NCBI GenBank assembly: GCA_030141605.1
Contig: JAQGDQ010001174.1
Location: 1 to 57,471 of the forward strand
Source of the DNA: Tubiluchus corallicola
Lineage: Eukaryota > Priapulida > Priapulimorpha > Priapulimorphida > Tubiluchidae
DNA: 57,471 nucleotides
Direction of reading: 5' to 3'
Part shown: piece after piece, positions 42,897 through 54,800 of the stretch
How positions within the stretch are numbered: the stretch's first letter is position 1
How the letters are laid out: each line of letters opens with the position of its first letter
Position numbers and translations under genes: made by a program
Notes under the pieces: generated by a model
Seen by the model: only the letters and a program-made list of their open reading frames with translations
Database searches by the model: none
What the model was told of the DNA's origin: nothing

Positions 42897-45800
42897 TGTA
42901 TGTATGCAAAACAATGATTTGCAAAGAATAAAAATGGATTTTGATATTTTTCATATAGGTAGAAAGCAAAGCAGCAGAGGAAGTCACAAAACCGGTAAGT
43001 GCCGATCCTCACGACGTGAGTAACCAGGTAGCGGAAGTGAAGGCACTGAAGAGAGATATCGCTCTGCAGCGCCGCCTGGTGGACACCATGCAAGAATCTG
43101 CCATTGAGTTGGAAGCGATGGTGGAAGATATGCCTGAGCAGCGATCAGAAATCACAAAACTGCTGAAAGATTTTAATGCCAGATATGAGCAGGTAAATTT
43201 ATAATAAAATCTGCCTATGTTGACAAATCACAGATGTTCTACTTTCACCAGTTTTCTAATCAGCAGTTATTTTCTATTACGTCATGTTGTGAACATTTGT
43301 AAAATTTTATTTAACCGTAATTTATGTTAAAAATTAGGAAGTCAATTTTTGTTTTTTCACTACACTGTTGTATAGAATATTTTGGGAGTCAAAATTTCTG
43401 TGGCATTCTGTTCCAATTCTTGTTTGAGCAGCAACGTAAGTGTGGTTTCTAGAACATGGCTTGGCACGATTGTAGGAAGCATGTGCACGTGTCATAAACT
43501 AGATGACATTAGAACGATTGGTAACATTATAACTTGAGCAGTTGAGCAGATTAGTAAACAATTATACTCTGCAAGTACTGTTCTAGTTGCTTCTGCAATA
43601 GATTTTAGCACACCATAGTCAAATTTGCATAATGCTTATCAATACAAATACAGTCAAACATTGTTATGACGCCTCCCTCTTTATAATACCAATTTCGTTT
43701 AATGCCCATATTGTGTAAGTTTGCATAGACATGTATGTATTAATTCACCTCGTTATAATGCCAAACTCGCTTTAGTTCCAACTTTTTTGACATCCCAAAA
43801 TATGTAGTATAAAGAGATTTGACTGTACATGCTTTTTGTGTTTGCATTTTTTTCGTTTTTCGGTAATACGTGCAATGGGTTTTAAGATTTATCGTTTGTT
43901 TTTTTGCTTTTCTTGAGTTAAGTTTATGATTTGTTTGCTTGATTTCTTGATTTTGTTGAATTATTTACGCTTTTCTTGTATTAAATTGAAACTCATCTAC
44001 TCCCTGTCATAACTGTAAATGCACCTTAAATTATCTTGTCAATTACTGTTTTGTTGTTTCTTTTCTGCCTGACAGCTTACATTACATTTATAAACTTCCG
44101 ATAGAGGTGATCGACTTGGTGACCTTCGGTTTCTTTTCACCACCTCGTCTTGCTCTTTCTCTTTATGTTTGTTTATTACTTTGTGTATTTTTACTTTGTA
44201 ATAAAAAGAGATAAATAAATTTTTACTCACTTTTTACTGACTTGATCATTGCTAAAAAATGTAGATTATAATTAGGGCAGTCTTGTGGATGTCTTGGATG
44301 AGTTTGAAATGTTTCTTACTGCAAAAGAGTGAATCTTGACATCTCTGTTCTTGTTTCTTCAGATTGCAGCTACAGTTACTGAGAAAAATGCAGAGCTTGA
44401 GACAGTTCTGGTGAAATCACAGGATGTGCATGAGGCCGTGGCGGGTTTTCAGAGTTGGGCAAAGGATTTGGAGAAAAATATCAACAGCTTGAACAAAATC
44501 AGTTTAAACAGGTAATTGCATAAACACTGTTACCATCGAGCTATTCATACAAAGTTAATTTGTATATCAGACCATGGTGTTCTCTCATTTTGTTTTTAGC
44601 TGCTCTGTTTGTATGTGACTTATAATGGATTTATTTCTTCAAAGGAATGTAAACAAGGTCAAGATTACTTTTCAACATCAAGAAAAAGCAGTGATCCTTA
44701 ATAACAGCTTTTTAAATGTGCAACATTCTATTTTAATTTATGTTTTTTTTGGGACACGAAGGGAAGTACTGGAATCGCAGCTTCAAGAAATTAAGTTGCT
44801 GAAAACTGAAGTCGCCGAGACGCTACCAAATGTCGACGCCGTCACCGAGTCAGCTGAACAGCTGGTGCGGAAGAGTCCAGACAAGGCTCTGTCACAGAAA
44901 ATGAACAAGTTGAATGACAGGTACAAGTTCTGAAAAAGACAAACAATCATTTCAAGTAATAAGAGGAATAAAAATGTAAAGATGCTGGTAAGAAAATGGG
45001 TCACATATTTAAGTTGTCTTTCCGGTCTGCATTTGCTTAGTTTGCCGAAATTAATTTCATTTTATAACGCGATACTACTTTGATGCAATTTGAAACAAAG
45101 TATTTAATAAAAAAATACTTACAAAGGAAGACATGACATTTCAGTTCCCCATTGGAAAAAATAAGAAAGGAAAAGAAAAGAAAAAAGGCAAAGGGAAAAA
45201 GAAAGAGAAAGGGAGGGGAAAGGAAGTGAAGGGAAATGAAGGGATAGGAGAGAAAGGAAAGGAAATGAACGAAAAAAGGAAAGAAAAGAGAAGTAAAAAA
45301 CACCATTTATTTTTTCACCTGAAGATAGTGCACAATGAATTGACTGTAACATAGTGCCTTTTTTATTATTGAATTTTTTTTATTAATTTTGCCTATGCTT
45401 GTGATCTAGAATTATCCTTTATTATTGATACAGTACATTATTTAGTTCAGCCTCATTTTCTAACGATGATAAATTTTTGTTTTAAGATTATGTTATGATT
45501 GTCTTTTATAGGTTAGGAACGGTACAAGAGAAGTTAGAAGACAGATGTCAAGTGTTAGAGGCAACTAGAGAGCAACTCGATCAGTTTCTAGCCGTCTCAA
45601 CTGATGCAGAAGAATGGCTGAATGAAATAACGTCAGTTATGAGTGCGCCTGATCTGCATTCCTTAGATGACAGCCAGCTTAAACATGTTGTAGACGAGCA
45701 AGCAACCAGTATGGAAGCGAGGCGACAAGAGTTTGCAGACTTGATTGAACTAGGTTTGTTTTGCTCGATAAGAAATGCTTATAATTTGGATATAATTGAA

Positions 45801-48800
45801 AATGCAGGCACCTCGGCATTGTGTTATTCTGAAAGAATTGCTGCATATTGAAATAATTTCAATGGTATAAAAATCTTTTTATCTTGCTAATATTTTTTAA
45901 TAATTTTTATATAAATGTGTGCTGTCCATCATCACTTATTTTGCTCATATAGGTTTACAAAATTACATTGCATTGGCCAGAAAGCTTATAGTTGCCACTC
46001 ATTCAGCAATCGACCTATTATCCTTTAAATTAAGAAGTTCCATAAATTTAATTATGAAAGTGATGAGAATCAATTGTGTACAGAACTTTCGTAGGTTAGC
46101 ATAGTTTGCTAACTTTTGTTGTTTTGCATATTTTAACGAACAATCCTGATAATCCACAGAATATATACATATATATTCTGTTTTTTTTGATATACCTGTT
46201 TGAAATGTAAGCATAACCTTTTTAAAACCCCTTTAACAACATTTGGTAAAGTTAGTGCACATCTGATTTTAGGCAAAGAGCTGGTGAAAAGGAGTGATGT
46301 TGTTGATGCTGGGTCTTGCAAGGACATCATCAAACAGTTAGAAAAGAAATGGCGGACGTTTGAGAACATGGTGGAAGAGAAGAACGAACTGGTCGATGAA
46401 CGAATGCACTTGCGGGAGAAATACGAGAATCTGTTGGCCAGCATTGACGAATGGGAGACGAACATGGAACTGCAGGTCGACGAGCTTTCTGTCGTGTCAG
46501 AGGACACTCAAGAAATTCAACAGATTCTTACAAACGTAGAGGTGTGACTTTCTGGATTACTAAAAAGCAATAAAGAAGGCGTCGCACCATTTATTACTTT
46601 CACTGGAGAGTTAATATTAAAGCTAATATCAGTTAACAATTTCCTTTTATTAACATGAATTTGTTAACCTCTTGTGCGATAGAACGCATCACACATAAAC
46701 TATTTCGTGAGATTTGATCTTGAAATTGTGACTACATCATCAAATATATCAGACAAATTTGAGAAACTGTCAGAGTAGCTAACCTTCACAGTTTAACTTT
46801 GTAAAATTTAAAAATAGACAAATATTTATAGTGAATATAAATTTTTGTGAAACAGACTCATGTTAAAGCAGATAACAATTAAAATCATAAACAATTTATT
46901 AGGCCATTCTCACAGTCATTATCTTTGATTTTGCCCAAGGGAGTTTTCTTAATTGGCAATAAACTTTTAGGTTGTTAAAGCTCTCGTAAATTTTTTATAA
47001 ATTTTAGACTACTACTTGCTTTTATGAAAGTTGGATATATTAACTTTCGTTTACCTACAAATAGTTTCTAACCTCATACTTTTCCTGGCATTTACATTGG
47101 CAGTAACACATCTTGCTGTGCTTTCAGGCCTTGCTGACTGAGCACAAAGACTGCGGATCAACTGTTGATGATTTCCTAGAATGTGGAGCCAAGTTTGACG
47201 AGATCATGCATGGTGAGAAAAGGACTTACGTTCGCAAGACTGCACCTCGCCCATCTGTTGGTATGCTGGTTGAATCATGAGATTAATATTTATTTTAATT
47301 TGCCAGAAGTGTCATACTGACACTTTCGACAAATTCTTCTGAGTTAACCTGCATGTTGTTTTACCAATTTAGAAATGACGGAGATACAGTCAAAAATGCA
47401 GGAAGTCACGCAAAGGTACGACAAGATCGGAGAAGAACTGACAAACAAACAAGGTCAGCTTAAAGCTACAGAAACCGACATTGAGAGCCTTCTAGCGCAG
47501 ATAAAGGTAAGGTCATTATTAGATATCAAATGTTCATTGGCAAACTATATAGGACACTATTACGTTTCGAAGAAGGTGAAACAATACATGTATATCATAG
47601 TTGCTTTCTGTCACATTAAACATGTGGGTTGCATTTTGATAGCAAACAAATCTTATTCAAATGAGGAAAATATCATAGGATGGAGCTGACTACCCTTTTT
47701 GTGTAAAACTTTGCCAACTCTGGTTAGTATTCGGACGGGTGTCTGCTGGGTGATTTTTTGGCTTGGTAGTTTTTGTGGCATGACCAAATAGAAAAATCCT
47801 TGTTTTTCCAAGCCCAAAACCTCTATTAGTTCAGTAATCTTGTCTTAGCATTGTATAAGCTTATAATGCATAGTTAAACACAGAATTAGATTTTTATATA
47901 ATAGGCAGATACACTGACATTTTGTTGACTTTTTTATTAAAAAGTTATAATTTCTAAATTCGTATGAGCTTTTTTCTTGATGTAAATCAGCAATGTGCAA
48001 AATCTTATGAATAAGAAAAAACTAACTTACCGACAGCCTAATTCACAATTTCTCTGAACTCCAAAATGTTTGCCTTACCTGTGCTAATTGAATATTACTG
48101 AAATTGCATTTCAGGAATTAACAAAATGGGCTGAGAATCAGAGTACTGCGCCTTCGCCCGATATCCCCGTGGAGGTGAATCAAGCAAAAGGGGAACTGAA
48201 AAATTTGCAGGGGAGAATCTCCGATCTGGAACAGACGGGCAAGAAAATTGATGACATTAAGACAAGAGTGGCACACGTTTCACAGCAAGAATCCGACTCG
48301 CATTGGTTTACCATTGTGCAAGATGATTTAGAGAATTTAGGTATATATGTAATTGTATTAAAGCGCGAACAGTTAGTACACTAATCGTCTTCATAATCGG
48401 TTCTGATGGATTGGGCATAAGAAGAATTGGAAATCGGACCCGTATATCCAGCATATATTCAAGCACTCCAAGACGTTGTGTGTGTATGCGCCCTAAGTAT
48501 TGTGGTACCTACGATTAATTAATCGAAACAGACAATAATTTAAAGCTCATTTGTTTAAAAAAATAGAATGAAATATGAGTTATGGTTGGATTTATGTATT
48601 TAATTAATTAAGTTCTGGCCACGTCGTAAAGTCAAACAGTCAAACGACTACCTGTAATTATTCAGTTTTCTTATTAATAGATGTCACTATGTTATGCATA
48701 ATATACTGCTGTTAGCATTAACAGAAACTAGCCTGTCTTAAACAAATATGTTTTCTTGGTTAACATTTTTGATAACTTTCTAATTTGTGTCACATTCATA

Positions 48801-51800
48801 ATTTTATAGCAGCAAATTTGGACTAAGTTGTTTTAATAAGCTTATTTTTTACAATAGTTTGAATATTCTTTGCGTTTATGTTAACAGTATGATAAGCTTG
48901 ATGTTTTATCTTGTTTAGGTTTTATGTTTTCTTGTTAAATAGGACTGGTTAAGTAACCATTTTGCTGATATTGATTTTTGATTAGTTATGCTAAAAATTG
49001 TCAGCATTTACTATGTTTTAATAAAAAATTTTCACTTGGCATGCTTGTATATTTTCAGTATGCTTCTAGAATTATTGCTATCACATAGTTTTGTTTTCTT
49101 GGTTTAGATAAAAAGTGGACCGATCTAAAGTCGCCATACGAACACAAGATGAAAACGTTAGAGGAAGTGGTTGCATTCCAGCACGCTCACGGAAAATTAT
49201 CGACCTGGTTAAACCAGAAAGACAAACTAATGGTTGTCTTGGGATCCATTGCCACTGAACCCAGGCTTATTACTAACCAGATGCAGCAGGTTCAGGTGGG
49301 CAAAAAACTGTAGTCTTGCACCTGAAGCAAACTTTTTGCACACTTATAGATAGCATTTTGAACCTAGAATTGTGATGCATATGCATTCGTTTCTTGAAAG
49401 AGATGTTTTTAGACCTGTGTACCAACCATGCATGGCTTCATTATTATTGTAGCACACGTTTAGTGACATTTGCAGAAGAGTTTCTTCCTCAAATGGGCTG
49501 TGGTTTATTTAATTTTTCTTAGCATGTTGTGATTTATCGAGTAGAGATGCCTGGAATTAATTGACCTGGCAAATAAAACTGTGCCTAGCTAAGAGAACTG
49601 CAATTTTCACAATCATAAAACAGAATTTCATAAGTTAATTAGGTTTATGTGGTATCAAGTCTGTAACATTATTTGGCCAAACAATTTGCAGTCTTAGTCA
49701 TCAGAATTATCAAGTTGCTGTGCTTTGACTAATATGAGAAACCTTAACTACAGAGCTTTGTGGCTTAATGGACCGAGTGTTTCGTTTAATTTTGTAAACT
49801 GTCTTCTAGTAGCATCACGACCCTGGTGTTGAAGAACCTAAACATTTAAATGTCTGTTGGCATGTGTCGGGTGAAACAATGCTACATTAGCAAAGACAAA
49901 CAAATGAACAGAGTTCTTTTCTTGCTAGGTTTTGCAAGATGAATTCAATGATGCTCAAGTTCTAGTAGATGGTGTAAATGATACAGCTTCAAACATGTTA
50001 GAAAATCTAGATCCTGATAGTGAGGAGGCAGAGACTTTTGTAGAAAAGGTAAGCATACTGCAGATAGTTATTGAATTGACTGACCTGTATTGTCTTCCAT
50101 TATTTTTCTTCACTTAGATTGGGCACATTTTCTTGGCATTATAGTAGTTTGCCCTAGTTCCGTCCTGCAAAATAACCGTGTAGATTTTTTCTTATGGATC
50201 AGTATGTATGTGTATGGAGTGTGAATAGGTCTATGAACTGCTGTAAAATTGTGTCTTAAGCCACTTGTGCCGTATTAGAGATATTTTGGGAAAATTTTAA
50301 TGGTATGAGCAACGTGAGATAGCTAAAAATTGTTTCATCATCGTGACATCTTTTTATGGTACTTGGATGCTGTTGAAGTTAACACCTTTGAAGTGGGAAA
50401 TAGACAAGTGGTTACAGTGTGTCCTTAGCTATGAGAGTTAAGCAAAGAACGGCCTAGTTAATAAATGACTGGACGAGTTTTGTGGGCAGATTTATCTGTG
50501 TTACTGTCTTCAGTAATATTTTTGTTTTATATGAACTAACACTGATTGTCTGTCTTCTATTATGATGGTCAATGTTTTAAAATGGCAAATAAAGATTTTA
50601 CTACTACTACTACTTCAGGTATTTTTCTCATCTATGGAGGACATTTACACATCTGAACACAGCTGAGAAACTTTTGCCAGTTCAGTATTTCATCTTAGAC
50701 TATTTTCTCAACAATGAAGCTAGATTCCAGTGACGTGGCAGAGATTTACCTTAATACAGTACATGTAGTCTCTATCTTTCAGTTGTGATTCTAGCTTAGA
50801 GAGTCTGAGTGTAAAAAAGATGCGTAACGAAGTGAGATTTCAGCTGATTCACTTAGTATAAAAAACCACGCAGGGCTGTTATAGGTAATGATTACAGTAA
50901 CTGAACTGTGTGCTACTAGCTTTCATGTGTTGCAGCTGATGGGAGTCACTAATCATTATTCCGAGTTATCGGAGCGTCTAAGCAAGCGGAAGCAACAGCT
51001 GAACAATGCTTACACAATATGCTGTGATTTGCATTCCAACATGCAACAATGTAACGACTGGCTGGTCAACACGAGTGCAAAGATGGACACAATGACAATA
51101 GCACCGGCGGCTAATCAGCTCAAAACAGTTCAGGTAGAACAATTCTGCTTCAGAATTTGTTTATGCTGAATTCTTTCCAGCTAGCTGTAGAATTATACTC
51201 GGGCCTAATATCAGGACCAAAATTGAGCTAGGTATGAATCGCCACTGTTTGTGTTGAAACTAAAAAATGGGGCCTTTGTTGTTTGAATTATATATTTGCA
51301 TATGACAAACAGCTTACAAAATCAAATAAAAATATTGCTTATTAGAGCAGATTGTAATGGCTAAGCTATGTAAAAATACATGACATACATTTAACTGTAG
51401 ACATTCAAGTAGCTAACAGTAGCCATTCAGTTTTATGGCTGGCCAAACATGATTGAACAAGCAAACGAACAAGCTCATGAACAACCAAATAAACTGATAA
51501 TCGAGTAAGTGAGCAAAGAAAGAAGCAAGCAAAAATCAATGAATGAATGAATGAGGGTGCATACAGTCAGGCTTTTAAGACAACTAATTACTTACAATTA
51601 ATTAGTTTTCATATAAGTTCGGAAATTTATATCTAACACCATCAGTCTGCATGCAAAATTTGTTGTTTTTGTTTTTCAGATAAGTACGTACATTTAACTT
51701 TTTATATATTTAGAGCTTGGAAGTCGAAATTGCTGAAAACAAGACACTTCTCGGAGAGGTAGTAACCAGTTGCAATGAGCTGTGTGATATTTTGAAAGAT

Positions 51801-54800
51801 CCCGTAACAAACAATGAGATAAAGAATAAGCTTTCAGGCTTGCAGAAAGGTTTTCAGGATTTGGAGACTAAAATTGGTGAGTTTTTTATTAGTTTTTCTG
51901 ATAGCCTTGTTTTGAAAAGTCATGTAATCAATTTATGATAACAATAAATAGAGTCAGCAAGAAGTAATTAAAAACTTGCTGGGTCTTGATTTGTACAGGT
52001 AGCATTTATCTGATGTTCTTAAACATATTTCGCTGATGTTCTTAAACATATGTTAATTGCAACACCTACGCAGAAAGATTGCTAACCTGTAATGTTTTTT
52101 AAGACTGCAACCCATTTATTTTTTTGAGTATGCAGAGAAGTTGAACGTCTTTCTTGTTTTGTTGAAAAAAGCTGAAGAGAAGGAGAAACTGCACTGTTTG
52201 CTGGAAGAAGGCGAATCGTTTGAAACCGAGTATGAAGAGATGGCGGAGTGGCTGACTCAGCAGCAAGAACTCTTCGGACAGGAGTTGGAGTTGTCTGCAG
52301 AGCCAACCAAACTGGAAAAGCAGTTTGATGAACACGAGGTAAACATCTCAGAGATTCGGCCATCTTAATGGGAACATAAAAATTATAATTGTCATAATTT
52401 TTTATGTTTATAAGTATTTTGATAATTTGGCATTGTTACCGTTCTTCATATATAGAAAACTTGTGGTATTTGTCATTGTTTACTAGCAATTTGTCTTAAA
52501 CTTAAAGTTAGCTCTCCATGCTATAAGGCCATAAGGCCAAGACAAATTCTCTGTTTCCAAACTCTTGTCTTTTGCCACCCTTTGGCCTTGTTCCGAATCC
52601 TCCATTCTGCATGTCTCATCTCTGCTTTCACCGTCCTTCTCCATGTCGTTTTCGATCTCCTCGGGACTATCTTTCTCCCTTCTGCTGTCCATTGATCTCA
52701 GTCTTGCAGTCGATTCCACTTCCCTCCAAAGTACATGTCTATTCCAAGTCTAATTCCTCTTCCAAAACTCATCACTTACAATGTTTATCCATGACCTCTC
52801 TGAATCTGTACAACACTTTCACTCTTCGGACAAAAGATAATTTGCATAGAAGATGATTAGTGTAATTAGCTAATTAACGTTCTTTTTATTTTAAGTACGC
52901 AAAGGAAAAATATTGAGTCAATTAAGCGAAGTTATTTGAGTCAATTACCGATAGTTTTTACGTATATTTTAATAGAAGCGGCCCATTTCAGGCGTTTTTG
53001 AGTCTTTTAAGCAATTGAAACAATACGTAACTTCTTATAATTGTGCTTCGTTCAGTTACGTATTGCTTAAAGATCTTTTATTATTGACAGTTTGCTCATA
53101 AGGAAATAGGTGAAAGAGAGGCGCAGTTTGAACACATGTTGAGTCTTGGGCAAGAATTTTTGGAAAAATTGTCACCTGCAGAAAGGAGAATCTATGACCA
53201 AAAACTGGCTAAAATGAAGTAAGCTTGAGTTTATTCATTTAAATATTTCATATCACCCTGGTTTTTTACAAAATTGTCAAAAGTGACATTGAGAATAAGT
53301 TTGGTCATTTTAAACTTTCTACAATGTTTACTGTCACATCAAATTGGGTAACGTGCTCAAACTGTTTTGACTGTTTGCTTTTTTTATAATGTCTACAGAT
53401 TTTTGGTACCGTAGTCGCCACTTAATAGACTCACGGTTAATAGACTCAATTGCTTAAAAGACTCAAAAACGCCTGAAATGGGCCGCTTCTATTAAAATAT
53501 ACGTAAAAACTATCGGTAATTGACTCAAATAACTTCGCTTAATTGACTCAATATTTTTCCTTTGCGTACTTAAAATAAGACATTTGTATGTGCCCCAAAC
53601 AGCCTTTCCTACTTTACTTCCTTACTTATGTCATCTTTACTTCCCTTTTGTGCATTATATATGTAGAAACAATCATGTTAAGTACGGTTTTGTTTGTAAA
53701 CAGGTACATTTATCATGCGCTAATACGCTAGCGTTACTCTTTTGCTTTGAATCTGTTTCCCGCTCACCCACTGCAATTAACCTCGTTACCCAAAGAATTT
53801 CTGGAAGCTAAACATTTAATCACTTGTCTAGCGGTTTCCTTTTGAAGCTCTCCATTCAGGCCACATTGCAAATAACCGATGACAAAATCGTCACCATTAC
53901 AAGGGGAGCCAAGACGAATCTACAGAGGACGACGAAACCACTTGAAAGGCAAACAAGGGCACCATCAACTGCAGCTCATGTATGCCAAGCACTAAGTGTT
54001 TTGCGAGAAAACGTGCATCACACAGCAACAGATTTTCAATGATTTTCATTGTTTCTACCTTTGAATAGGAGTGGCCTGTACCTGGCGTTTTGAGTCAGTT
54101 AAGCGATTGATTCTGTTAACTGTGAGTCTAAACAGCGACTGCTGTGTATATGAACATGGACAAGACAATTAGTGTCACCGTATTTGAACCTAGAGGATTG
54201 TTCTTGATAATGACTTATGTTCTAGTCCTGCCACATTAGTCACTATGATAAGTAAGTCCTGTTATTGGACTTGTAGCTTGCAGTAAGCTGGACTTTGTAA
54301 AAACTTAATGAACTTCAAAAATGCATCCAATCTTTATCCTATTGTAGCTTCATAAATGTTAAGCAATGCTAGGGGTGAAGATATACTTGTAAATCTTCAA
54401 GTTTTTAATTTTAGGATTTTTTAATTTTTAGGCAACAAATGAAAGATGTGACGAGACAGGCTGACAAGCAACATGGAAAGCTTGAGAAGACCATTCAAAA
54501 GGCTAAAAACTTTCAGAATGCTTGTGACAATCTTGTGCCGTGGATTGAAGAGAGCGAAGAGCGACTAGAGAGCATGAAATGTCGACGTCTGAGCATAAGG
54601 GAAAGTGAAAAACTCTTGGAAGATGTGAAGGTAGCAATTTGTATTAAAATTTAGTTGACAGGAAAGGTATGGTGGTCAAGTAATTGGCGGTCAAGTAAGC
54701 GGCACCTGGTTGCCACTCCAGAGGTTTTTAGTTCGAATCCCACCCATGTCAGGATTATTCGTACCATTTACCACTCGAACAGGTTCTGGCTACCTTCCTG

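Noticed and set aside
45119-45354. Open frames on both strands through a G/A tract (Lys/Glu-rich or Phe/Leu/Ser-rich)
   Set aside because: They are compositional artefacts of a purine tract; no splice context.
53584-54042. Two short open frames inside the pogo-like element as a transposase
   Set aside because: No DDE motif, helix-turn-helix or other transposase signature could be recognised.
54665-54740. Possible tRNA gene (box-B-like TTCGAATCCC)
   Set aside because: No cloverleaf or acceptor stem can be drawn; it fits a SINE head better.
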